This document shows, piece after piece, positions 19,466 to 29,262 of a stretch of 64,000 nucleotides of DNA; positions within the stretch are counted from its first letter, which is position 1, and every line of letters begins with the position of its first letter. This DNA is from Melitaea cinxia. Taxonomy: Eukaryota > Arthropoda > Insecta > Lepidoptera > Nymphalidae. Both the position numbers and the translations under genes were made by a program. The notes under the pieces were generated by a model that saw nothing but the letters and a program-made list of their open reading frames with translations, did no database searches and was not told the DNA's origin. The stretch spans positions 1,918,001 through 1,982,000 of the forward strand of contig NC_059423.1 in assembly GCF_905220565.1 (NCBI RefSeq). The letters are read 5' to 3'.

Positions 19466-21888
19466 GATTTCTTGTCTTAATTTATTGAAATAATAAAAAT
19501 AAATGAAACAACACACTGACATTAAAATTGTAAAATTTTATTTCAATGATTGTACTTGTACGTAAGGTGACAAAACATGTTTTTTGGACGACGGTACCGC
19601 GTTTATAGCATTAAATCAAAGACAGACAACGCTCACATAACGCCGTGACGTCCATCGACATGAGTCTTACAACTATTTCAAATTATATTTCATTAGTATC
19701 TTAGGTACAGACGTACAGTGGACCGAGCGTAAACGGTCATGACATTTAATATAAAATCATTATTAATTAATTATTACTTATCACTAATTTCAATGTATAA
19801 AACAATAATATTAAAAAACCAATATTATTTCATACATTCAAATGCTAAAAAATAATCGTATACTAATACGCCATTTTCAAATTGAAGTGACATCATATAG
19901 CTACAGTTCTCAAAACGCTGAGGCGGGTTGCTCGACATAATTAGGCGCAGATAACAGTTTTATCAATTTTGACAATCAAAAATTGATAGAGTGTGGGTTA
20001 GGTAACGGTTAGTTTTTTAACTATAACCGTAGCCGTAACCGACGGAATATGGCCCGTTAAATATACAGAAAAGTTTATTTTGTTATAAATTTTGTAAATA
20101 ATTGTATTACTATATTTAAATATTAATAATTATATGGTTGGCCAAGAGATCTGAGGTCGAATAATTATTCTTTATTATAATAATGAGTTTGTACGTAAAC
20201 GTATATAGAAAGGGAGCTAGATGGTCCGTGCCCACCCCGGTATGGTCTTTCCCCCACCCCAGGATATGGGGCTGCCATTTCAAAATTTTAGTTTCAACAC
20301 CTAAGAAGTCTGCGACTGGCCCAGGAAATCGCTCCCAAAAAAATAACCCAAGATACGTCGATGACTTAGTGTTTATACAAGAATAAAATTAGGCCATTTT
20401 ATTTAACGAAATTCGTCTGATGATTTGACGATTCAACGGGGAAATGCTGCCAGAATTATTGGCAGCATTCCACGTGGACATGATTTATACCGCAACTGTG
20501 TTCAAATATTTAGTCCTTATATTGTGTATAATATATTTATAATATTGTAAAATAAACAAATATCAATGTCACAATAAATTTTCTACCTTATTAAACATTA
20601 TTAAAACATGAACATTTGTAGCTATTTTACTTAAATAAGAAACAATAAGTGAAAAAAAGATATTAATTATTTTACTTATACGATTTGCAAAATTCCTTGA
20701 AAACCAATGTTTAAAAAAAAAACCAGAAAGCTACAACTTATTTACCTAAATAACTAGGGACATATCTAATTCAATATTTAGGACACAAAAAATATTATTT
20801 AAATTCGTGTATTAAATTTTAAAACGCAATGTTACTAGTCAAAATAAATCCTCTCGTAAAACTGACACGTAAAACCGGAAGAGAGATCTATTTTGACTAA
20901 TAGACGCTTTAATACCACGGTCTTATTACACAGGTCAGGGAACTAGAGTGGTGAGGGTACGTTGACTTAACGGCTAAAAGTTGCCAGGGGCATGAGTGGC
21001 ATGACGATAGCTTAGTGCATAAGACCGTGGTGCTGTGCAACGAAGACAGAATTTCTGAAACAGCATTCTGTATCTTTTTCTATGACACGTCACGTATTGA
21101 TGTTTTAAAATATAACCAATTACTGTGAAAAGTCAGTCATTATAACCAATACAATGAAACGTCACTCAATATAACCAATTACAATGAAGGTCGCCACCGC
21201 ACCACGTGATTGCACTAAGCGATAGTAGTGACGAAAGAAGTGAACGAAAAGTTAGACATTATCGTACTAATCTCTCACAATTGGGCTTAGTGTTCTGACC
21301 TGTGTAATAAGACCGGTTTTAATATAGATTTTGACAAATGTTAAAATATGTTATGTGCAAATCAAACGGTTAAATCTTGTTACGGTTACAATGAGGTTAA
21401 ATTTGACGTCGGTTGCAATTTTTAACAAAGTGTGCAACTAACCCGCTTAAGTGTTAAAATTATTATTCTGATTTCTACATTCAAAAAGCGGTTCGTTTTC
21501 TTTCAAAACTAAACGCTTCGTTAATAAAACGAAACTTTTTTATTAATATAGGAACGAGCTATTTGTCTATAACATTAATTCAGTAATTATAATTATGTCA
21601 CAGTCAAACAAATTATATTAAATATGTTTTATATTGTATGATTAAATTAAATGCGTCAAACTGTAAAATTGAATTGTATTAAAAAATGGCTATCTACTAT
21701 AGCTAACAAATACACAATTATAAATTCATTCAATTAATTATAAAATTGTAAAAAGAATATTATTTCTATTGTATAGTTAATGTCTACGTATTAAAAGCTT
21801 ATCAACTCTGTCTTCTACCTCTCTCCTTTTAATGTCAACCATTTTCATTCGTTTCTGGTACTTTGGGGTTAAACTTAATCTTTAAAGT
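19466..21888. other. 3' flank of gene B, non-coding
   Basis: The sequence is shared in outline with 35104-36510, 45833-47212 and 57750-59143, but it is the most diverged of the four. A motif block CCAGGATATGGGGCT at about 20260, followed by ATACGTCGATGACTT, is conserved in all units, yet no ORF is shared. It contains the B-only MITE at 20909-21322. Confidence 0.5.
20909..21322. mobile_element. TIR-bounded MITE found only in unit B
   Basis: Perfect 21-base inverted repeats start CGGTCTTATTACACAGGTCA, at 20918-20938 and 21295-21315. TTAA lies just outside each end (20909-20912 and 21319-21322), which fits a piggyBac-type target duplication. The insert is absent from units C, D and E. There is no coding content. 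Confidence 0.6.
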
Positions 21889-24800
21889 TTATTCATATTT
21901 CTTCCCCATAACTTTGGCACAAGGACTCTCACAATTTCGTAGGTCGATGCCATAGTTCAACATTATGGAGTACTCCATTGTGGCTAGCACTTCAAAGCCA
22001 GCTCGGGCGGCTGCAATTTGTGAGGACGTCGCTGTGAACGTTGAACATGTAGCTTTGATCCCGAATGTTTCGCAAATCTTCTCTCTGGAAAATAAAACAA
22101 ATTTGTAAATATGCTATTAATTGAGGTAGAGATTATCTTATTCAAAATATGGAGCTGCCCGACTGGGACAGTATCTCAACCTTATAGAAAATTACTCCCA
22201 AATCATACTGTTTCTAGTTCTGGGGTGAGAAAAAAGCTTGCAATGCTCCTGGTGTTGATGGCTTCCGTAGCTTACGGACCAGGCCACCAGGTAAACCAAC
22301 CAACCACCGCTTGATGCGGTAAGATCCGCTTACCACCAGGTACCGTACGTTCACTTGTTTTACCACGAAGTCGGTCGAGTGAGGTCCGATTCTCACTAAG
22401 AACTCTAGCTACCTTACTCATAACGAACACAATACATCTTCAGAGCAGTATTATTTAGCTGTGACCTTCTATAAGGTAGAGGAACTTCTCCAGTCTAATT
22501 TGTAATGCTCTAAATTTGGAGCAAGATCCTGTTGTGACGTATGTCACTACTCCTATATCTAGGGCACGGACATTGAACGTATTAAGGTGTAATCTGATAA
22601 ATAAGATTGACGATAAATTTACGTAATAAAATATATAGAAAAAAGATGCATAATGTCCTTTTAGAAAATTTTCCGATGATATTCTCAGTTTAGATCGATT
22701 GTTATCAACAGTATCAAACAACATCACTTCGAGGAACTGAATAGCTATATCAGTGAATTATGGCTGTTGCGCTGGAAGTCAAGGGGTCGATCCCGGCACA
22801 TGGCATACATTTGTATTGTCCATACAGATGTTTGTCGTGGTCTGGTGTTTGTGCTTGTATACTGAGTGTTTCTGGACCACAACGCAGGATTTAATCCTAG
22901 CGGAGGCTGTTGAGCGTGAGGCGTTTATTATTTCTTTAAAAATATTATCACTTATAGTTTTTTCAAACTCACCGAGCTTCTAAAAGTTTCGCACCAATAT
23001 TGTTCCCCCTGTGCGCCGGAAGCACGACCAGAGCACAGGAAGTCAAAAAAGTATCTGTGCTGAAATATTCGTAAACGTTCACTAATGTCTCGATGACTGT
23101 CAACGTCCTTATAATATTTTTCAACGTTTCTCCTTGTGGCTGAAAAAATAAGATATTTATTTATCTTTGGACATTTAAGGACTACTGTATAGTTATAGCA
23201 GTAAAGAATGTAGCCACCACCTCTCTCGCCAAGGATGTCGTAAGAGACGACTAAGAGATAACACAGTTCCACTACTACCTTGGGACTTAAAAAGCCGACC
23301 GATGGCGGGATAACCATCCAACTGTTCGCTTTGAAATACAGAGGTCGAAGACGGGCAGCAGCGTCTTCGGTCATCAACTCGCCTGTCCAGCGTGATTACT
23401 ATGGGCAAACCACAACGAGTTCATTCCATTTTTGATGCGAACTTATGGAAGCCTATGTCAATGATGATGATGAATGATTTAAGGAGCCTGTTGTTCATCA
23501 CGTAGATGAACGTAGAACGCTGACCTTTAACTTTACTTCAAAGTTTCTAACACTTTGTAGAAGGTTCTTATGAAATTAAAATTTAAGAAAATTGCGCATA
23601 AAATGATAAAATAACAAGAAAGATTAACTACTGTTTAAACTTGACTTAAATGACAGCTCTTGCGTTTCACAGTTGAGATGGGACAGCGGCTGTCGGATCA
23701 GCTGGTACTTAAATATAAAAAAAAGTACTGTTAAAAACTTTCAGCACCAGTGGCAATAAATCCTTGTCGTTTTTACACACAACCACGAGAAGATTAAAGC
23801 CAACCAAGTACTTTGGTTTTCCATCGACTTCAGTATAACAAGCTATAGACATTTTCTGATCGATGTACTTCGACCAGTACTCTCTGGCGTTGTTTGTCGA
23901 TTCGTAATCGTTGGCTAAGCCTGTAAAAAAGGGTTCTTTTCAATTCGCATAAATAAAAATTAATCTCTAAATGTATTGCTAAGCGTTCCTATACATCTAA
24001 GCGTTCCTATACATCTAAAAAGAAACTAATGCTCAGAAATATTCCAGTAGTCAATCAAAATATAAATGTTGGTCGTGGTCTGGGCGTTTTTTTTTTCTAT
24101 GTTATGTTCCGGACCTCCGACGCTGGATCTCATCCTACTGTAGCATTGAGAAGCGTTCACACTTCAGCCTATCGCAGTCCACTGCTGGACATAGGCCTCC
24201 CCAAGTTCGCGCCACACATCCCTGTCTTCCGCAATCCTCATCCAGCCTACACCGGCAATCTTACGTAGATCGTCGGTCCAACGGGCCGGAGGACGTCCCA
24301 CACTGCGTTTGCCAAGACGCGGTCTCCACTCTAGGACCCGTCTACTCCAACGGCCATCGGTCCTGCGACACAGATGACCAGCCCACTGCCACTTCAACTT
24401 GCTAATTCTGTGGGCTATGTCGGTTACTTTCGTTCTCTCGCGGATAGTCTCATTTCTAATCCTGTCTTTGAGAGAGACCCCAAGCATAGCCCGTTCCATT
24501 GCACGTTGTGCGACTTTAAACTTGTGGACCAGTCCCTTGGTCAGTGTCCACGTCTCGGCTCCGTATGTTAACACAGGCAGGACGCATTGCTCGAAAACTT
24601 TTGTCTTCAAGCATTGCGGAATCTTCGAAGTGAAGACTCGACGGAGTCTGCCAAACGCCGCCCAGCCCAACCGAATCCTCCTATCGGCCTCCTTCTCGAA
24701 GTTATTGCGGCCTAGTTGGATAGTATGGCCTAGGTAAATATAATCCTGAACAACTTCGAGACGGGTACCATCGACCGATACCGGTATCGGTATGACTTGG

Positions 24801-27800
24801 TTGTTAAACATAACTTTCGTCTTATCCAAGTTCATACAGAGACCGACACGTCGGGAAGACTCGTTTAGGCCGGCCAGCATTTGGCCTAACTCATCCAGCG
24901 TCTCCGCAAAGATGACAATATCGTCGGCGAAACGAAGGTGAGAGATGAATTCACCGTTGACGTTGATGCCCCGTTCCCCCCAATCCAAGGTCTTAAAAAC
25001 ATCCTCTAGCGCAGTGGTAAACAGTTTCGGTGATATTACATCCCCCTGTCTTACCCCGCGCCGGAGGGAAATAGGTCTTGTTCTTTGGTCATTGACATGA
25101 ACGGTCATCGTCGCCGCGTCGTACATAGATTTCAGTACCTCGATATATCGCCAGTCGATATGACATCTCTGCAGAGAGTCCAGGACAGCCCAGGTCTCGA
25201 CGGAGTCGAAGGCTTTCTCGTAGTCCACAAATGCCATACACAACGGTTGATTATATTCTTCCGTCTTTTGGATAATCTGCCGAACAGTATGGATGTGGTC
25301 CACGGTGCTGTAGCCATTTCGAAACCCAGCCTGCTCTGGTGGTTGGAATTCGTCGAGTCCTCTGGCGAGACGATTCGTAACAACCCTCGAAAACAGCTTA
25401 TAGACGTGGCTCAGAAGTGAGATCGGTCTGTAATTCTTTAACAGAGACTTATCGCCTCTCTTAAAGAACAGCACCACCACACTCCTGGACCACGCCTCCG
25501 GCGTGGTACCTCGGTGGATGACGGCGTTAAATAGTCTTGCCAAGGCTTTCAGGACAGGTCGCCCTGCGGCTTTAAGGAGTTCAGTGGTAACTCCGTCATC
25601 CCCCGGGGCCCTTCCGTTTTTAAGCTGCCCGAGCGCTGCACCAATCTCATCCTCTTCGAAGTCCGGGATACACTCCGAATAATGGCGCAACAATGGTGCC
25701 CGTGGATCTTCGGTGTCCCAAGTCGCAGGCTTGCGTGCGCTCGACGAGTACAGCTGTCCATAAAAATTCTCAACCTCTTCTCGGACCTGAGGGCGAGAGC
25801 AGACGGTTCTGCCATCTGCTGTTTTAAGCTTCGCAAGAAGGCTTCTCCCCAATGGTCTTTGGAAAACTTTGGACCCCCTATTCTGCTCAATCAGAGTAGC
25901 CACCTCTCTCGTATTTGAGCAGCGGAGGTCTCGGCGAATAATTTTCCGTACCCTCTTGGAAAGAGCCCTCTGTTCTGGCGAAGCAGCCGGCAACTCGCGC
26001 CTCTGCCGCATCAGATCCAAGGCTTCGGGAGAAAGTTTGGACTGCTTCGTTGGCTTTGTTGGTGGAAAGTGCCTGCGACCCAGTGTACACACCGTCTTCA
26101 CCACGTTGTCGGTTATCTCGTTCACGTCGCTAGTAGTTTCCAGCGAATCGAATCGGTTTTGGAGTTCCAACTGAAACTGCTCGGAGCCACATAGTATTTG
26201 GGGCAGCGTAGGTCGGAGAGTAGATTTCATCAAGCGGGTCCGCTCCTTTCGGAGACATATATTCAGAGTGCCCCGTACTAGCCGGTGGTCGCTGCCGGTG
26301 TTAAACCTGTTAACCACTGAGACATTTCTGAATATATGCCTTTTATCCGCTATGATGAAATCTATCTCGTTCCTCGTCACAGTATCGGGGCTTTGCCATG
26401 TCCACCTCCTTTGGGGCTTCTTCTCAAAAAATGAGTTCATCAAGAAGAGCCCCTCCGATTCGAGGAAGTTGACAAGCGTCTGCCCCCTGTGATTCCTGTG
26501 CCCCAATCCGTGTGGTCCGATGCTCGATCCGTCGCGGCCTTGTACTCCCACTTTAGCGTTGAAGTCTCCCATAACAACGCTGTAGAAGGTCGAAGTAGTG
26601 CCATGTATGGCCCTTGTAATATCTTCATACAAGGCTTCGACCTCATCGTCAGAGTGTGCCGAGGTCGGCGCATATACCTGTATCACTTTCAGGGAGTACC
26701 TGTCGGTGAGCTTAAGTACAAGGTACGCTACCCGGGTCGACACACTACTGACTTCCACAACGTTGTTAGTGAGAGTCTTGTGAACCAGAAAACCGACGCC
26801 ACCTTGGGAAAGCCCATCACCTTCACGGAAGTAGAACAAGTGCCCGGAGTCCAGGATCATCGTGTCCTCTCCCTCTCTTCGGACTTCAGACAACCCCAGT
26901 ATGCTCCACTTAATGTGACTAAGTTCTACCTCAAGTTCGGTGAGGTGATGGTCCAACCGTAGCGTGCGTCCATTATACGTAGCCAGGAATATTTTTCTAT
27001 GGCAGCCTCCCGTACCCCGGTGATTCTTAGCACCCTCTACCCCACCGTTACCACGGCCGCTGCCGTAGCCGGGAATAGTGGGGCTGCCGGGAACTGAGGG
27101 CCTTATTTTTAGGTTCGAACTCATGGGGGTTTTTGCCCATAGTCACCACGCTGGGCAGGTGGGTTGGTGACCGCAGGGCTGACTTTGTCGCACCGAAGAC
27201 GCTGCTGCCCGTCCTCGGTCTGTGCATTTAAAAAGCCAGCAGTTGGATGGCTATCCCGCCATCGGTCGGCCTTTTAAGTTCCAAGGTGGTAGTGGAACTG
27301 TGCTATTCCTTAGTCGCCTCTTACGACACCCACGGGAAGAGATGGGGTGGCTAAATTCTTTAGTGCCGTAACCACACAGCATTGAGAAGCGTTCATTATT
27401 GCATAATATATATATTAATACGTGAAGAAAAAATTTTGTACACCTTTTTACGAAAATTACGCGGACGGAAGAGTATGAAATTTCAGACATTTGTTGTTTA
27501 TATAGAGATGAAGTGCAGATGCTAATATATTTGTAAAATTATGCATTATAATTGTGTTTGCTGACAAACGAAAAAAACCGACTTCAATTACATCGACAAG
27601 TAATACAATGTAGTTAGATGAAAAAATAGTCAAGTAAATACGCATTATCAAAGATTACTCCAAAAGTTATAATCAGATCTCGATGAAATTTAAATGTGAC
27701 CACGTGATAAACATCGGCTTTCGATTAAATTAAAAATCATTAAAATCAATACACCCAATAAAATGTTATGCAGACTTTTTAGAGTTTCCCTCGATTTCTC

Positions 27801-29262
27801 TGAGATTTAAATCACACAAACAATCACACACAATCAAAATAAGATTATTTCAACTTAACGTCTTTGATAGTTTTTAAGACAGTCTTCAACTTTCCATCGG
27901 TTTTCATCTGTATCAAAATAGACTGGCTGATTAGCGCAGTTTATATCAGTTACCTGACAACGCTATGATGTAGTGGTGGGTGCGTCTACCATGTATGCGC
28001 TTAAACACCGGCGATTCAGGTTTAGGTTTCCGCTCGAGATGGATACGTATTTGTGCAAATATTTCTTTTTGATCTGGTTGTCTATCCTTGTGTGACTTCT
28101 CACTGTGCCTCGGAGAGCACGTTAAGCTATCGGTCCCGGTTGTTATCATAAACAGATACACCTGATAGTTATTATTTCGTTACTCGTTGTAGGAAACATA
28201 TCCGCCAACCAGCAGTGGAACAGAGTGGTGAATTAGGCTCTGATACTACTCTTACACGGAGAAAGAGGCCAGCAGTGGGATGTTTCAGGCTGAATCGATC
28301 GATCGATGTCAGTTACTTTCCTGATAGATTTGATCCTAGCATTAGATCCTCGGTCAAGTCTGGGTGCAAATACATTTGTATATTTAAAGCCGATGTGCGC
28401 ACATTACGGAAAGTACGTCTGGATGAATTACAATTAAGTATTCTAAATTTTACTTTAAAAAACTTAATTCTTTTCCAGTTATTATATTTTAGGATATTGT
28501 GTACAATCGAGGAGTGTATGGATAGGTTAGAGTTATTTTTTTTTTTTTTTGTATAACGAAACTGTCGTTAAACGTTGTACTTTTTAAGTTAGATAGGTTA
28601 GGGTTAAATTACACTCCTCGATTGTACAATTACCATATTTTAATTTTTGTTGATTGTCACGGTTTTGAACATAACATTTCTAACTTTGACGAATCGTGAG
28701 CAAAACGGACGGTTTTTGGGATCAGAACAGAACATTGTGTAATTCCAACTAAGACGAAATTACCTAAAAGTCGATTTAAGGGCTCGTCCCGTATGAACGA
28801 TTCGCACAGCAGGTCGAGGCAGGTTTCCTTGTCACCCTCATTCATATCACGAATTTGGTACCTGAAATTAAGTTATATGGGATAAGAAATCTATAAAAGT
28901 AGGTTTAGAAATTAATTCTAGATAGTATGCCACTTATGAGAGTGCCAAGGATTCCCTGTAACTAACGAGCAATGTTTTTTTTCGTCTACCGACGTTGTAT
29001 TCCTTATTGATGTAATTGAAGTCGGTTTTTTTTTTCGTTTGCGTGGAAACAATTATTAAATCCTTTTTCGATCGGTTTCTTCGATCCTGAGATTAGCACT
29101 TGCAACAAACTCTTGATAGCTTCATAAGATGATCTTAAAGATATATTATTAAATTTTCATCTGAATCTACACTCACATTAATCCAGGAACACCGTCCTTA
29201 TCTTTTCCCTGGAACCTGCTCCACACGATACCGACTGGAATATTTTCAGGTCTTGTATACAT
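21889..29262 (-). CDS. Gene B: arylalkylamine N-acetyltransferase-like (GNAT), five coding exons
   Basis: Coding exons are 29177-29262, 28764-28861, 23739-23920, 22973-23139 and 21889-22084. They join to 242 residues beginning MYTRPENIPVGIVWSRFQG. DEP is at 54-56. The CoA loop at 164-171 is AHRGNNIG, with Asn for Gly. The C-terminus is CAKVMGKKYE. Exon 4, exon 5 and exon 2 have the same lengths as in gene A, confirming paralogy. The exon 3 donor is weak: I used AAA|GTTTTT, nine bases after an alternative CTG|GTGCTG, both phase 0. Without splicing there the frame hits TAA after about ten codons. Intron 2 has been stretched to 4.8 kb by an intact RTE. An acceptor at 29273 just before the ATG implies an upstream non-coding exon, possibly ending at 29712 (TAG|GTATAAGT). 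Confidence 0.8.
22147..22510. repeat. Family X-related head-to-head pair in gene B intron 4
   Basis: A plus-oriented copy (TGGAGCTGCCCGACTGGGAC onwards) meets a minus-oriented one (CTAGCTACCTTACTC to AGGTAGAGGAACTTCTCCAG). The pair is present at the same place in C (36769-37120), D (47470-47810) and E (59403-59755), so it predates the duplications. Confidence 0.55.
22757..22905 (+). mobile_element. tRNA-derived SINE head, diverged
   Basis: GTTGCGCTGGAAGTCAAGG, a B-box-like GGTCGATCCC, TTTGTATTGTCCATACAG and GTCGTGGTCTGG resemble the SINE 5' part. It is shared by all four units (C 37375, D 48079, E 60011). Confidence 0.5.
23196..23470 (+). mobile_element. RTE-derived short element in gene B intron 3
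   Basis: The module order is the same as at 13540-13825: RTE 5' UTR (GATGTCGTAAGAGACGACTA, AAGCCGACCGATGGCGGGAT), then the tail GATGCGAACTTATGGAAGCC, and finally a short (GAT)n run. It is shared by all four units, hence older than the array. The antisense 141-codon ORF crossing it into exon 4 is an out-of-frame shadow. Confidence 0.6.
24160..27377 (-). mobile_element. RTE-clade non-LTR retrotransposon, full-length and flanked by an 18-bp target duplication
   Basis: The 3218-base insertion in intron 2 of gene B is bracketed by identical copies of AGCATTGAGAAGCGTTCA (24142-24159 and 27378-27395). Unit C shows the single-copy empty site near 38742-38759. The 5' UTR is about 250 bases. The ORF stop lies only four bases before the 3' end, the very short 3' UTR typical of RTE elements. 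The perfect target duplication, intact ORF and absence from the sister units point to a recent insertion. Confidence 0.88.
24164..27124 (-). CDS. RTE-clade LINE polyprotein: AP-type endonuclease plus reverse transcriptase (986 residues, intact)
   Basis: The N-terminal half is an apurinic-type endonuclease: LATYNGRTLR near 50, GLSEVRREGEDT near 80, VMGDFNAKVG near 195 and a GSDHRLV motif near 285, giving the N, E, D and H positions of the active site. The RT domain follows: FVDYEKAFDSVE (motif A), RQGDVISPKLF (motif B) and the catalytic HLRFADDIVIF (motif C). The C-terminus has a KLKWQWAGHLCRRTDGRWSR region with conserved His and Cys, and ends EAYVQQWTAIG. No internal stop or frameshift is seen. 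It nicks and reverse-transcribes its own RNA at the target site. The start is the ATG for MSSNLKIRPSVPG, the first in the open frame. It is probably competent, though nothing here shows expression. Confidence 0.88.
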   Translation of the reverse strand: MSSNLKIRPSVPGSPTIPGYGSGRGNGGVEGAKNHRGTGGCHRKIFLATYNGRTLRLDHHLTELEVELSHIKWSILGLSEVRREGEDTMILDSGHLFYFREGDGLSQGGVGFLVHKTLTNNVVEVSSVSTRVAYLVLKLTDRYSLKVIQVYAPTSAHSDDEVEALYEDITRAIHGTTSTFYSVVMGDFNAKVGVQGRDGSSIGPHGLGHRNHRGQTLVNFLESEGLFLMNSFFEKKPQRRWTWQSPDTVTRNEIDFIIADKRHIFRNVSVVNRFNTGSDHRLVRGTLNICLRKERTRLMKSTLRPTLPQILCGSEQFQLELQNRFDSLETTSDVNEITDNVVKTVCTLGRRHFPPTKPTKQSKLSPEALDLMRQRRELPAASPEQRALSKRVRKIIRRDLRCSNTREVATLIEQNRGSKVFQRPLGRSLLAKLKTADGRTVCSRPQVREEVENFYGQLYSSSARKPATWDTEDPRAPLLRHYSECIPDFEEDEIGAALGQLKNGRAPGDDGVTTELLKAAGRPVLKALARLFNAVIHRGTTPEAWSRSVVVLFFKRGDKSLLKNYRPISLLSHVYKLFSRVVTNRLARGLDEFQPPEQAGFRNGYSTVDHIHTVRQIIQKTEEYNQPLCMAFVDYEKAFDSVETWAVLDSLQRCHIDWRYIEVLKSMYDAATMTVHVNDQRTRPISLRRGVRQGDVISPKLFTTALEDVFKTLDWGERGINVNGEFISHLRFADDIVIFAETLDELGQMLAGLNESSRRVGLCMNLDKTKVMFNNQVIPIPVSVDGTRLEVVQDYIYLGHTIQLGRNNFEKEADRRIRLGWAAFGRLRRVFTSKIPQCLKTKVFEQCVLPVLTYGAETWTLTKGLVHKFKVAQRAMERAMLGVSLKDRIRNETIRERTKVTDIAHRISKLKWQWAGHLCRRTDGRWSRRVLEWRPRLGKRSVGRPPARWTDDLRKIAGVGWMRIAEDRDVWRELGEAYVQQWTAIG
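27566..27812 (+). mobile_element. GAAGTCGGT-family element, 5' part, shared by all units
   Basis: It begins with the palindrome-like GTTTGCTGACAAACG, then AAAAACCGACTTCAATTACA. It runs to TTTCCCTCGATTTCTCTGAG and lacks the closing GAAGTCGGTT. The same truncated copy is at 38890-39145 (C), 49625-49690 plus 50319-50495 (D, split by a second copy) and 61862-62120 (E). Confidence 0.6.
28085..28297 (+). mobile_element. tRNA-derived SINE body and tail, diverged
   Basis: CGGAGAGCACGTTAAGCTAT, GAAACATATCCGCCAACCAG and AGAAAGAGGCCAGCAGTGGG identify it. It ends in a short (ATCG)n run. It is shared by C (39430-39633), D (50777-50988) and E, where a LINE splits it (62400-62431 and 63612-63787). Confidence 0.65.
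28500..28628. mobile_element. 129-bp MITE with 19-base inverted repeats
   Basis: TGTACAATCGAGGAGTGTA at 28500-28518 is repeated inverted at 28610-28628. The centre holds a T-run and GATAGGTTAGGGTTA. The same MITE is at 39836-39960 (C) and 51190-51316 (D, one change in the left arm), and begins at 63994 (E). The target duplication is not clear. It lies about 135 bases downstream of exon 2, in intron 2. Confidence 0.7.

Noticed and set aside
22952..23377. 141-codon minus ORF repeated in all four units (37571, 48315 and 60207 equivalents)
   Set aside because: It runs antisense through the RTE-derived repeat and then through exon 4 of the aaNAT gene in the wrong frame. Conservation follows from the duplication, and the real exon frame gives the GNAT motif.
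25085..26962. Plus-strand ORFs of 60-157 codons between 24.2 and 27 kb
   Set aside because: Antisense shadows of the intact RTE ORF.
28215..28556. 113-142-codon plus ORF after the SINE, repeated at 39551 and 50905
   Set aside because: It starts inside SINE tail sequence and ends in the T-run of the MITE, and its length differs between units. Not a gene.
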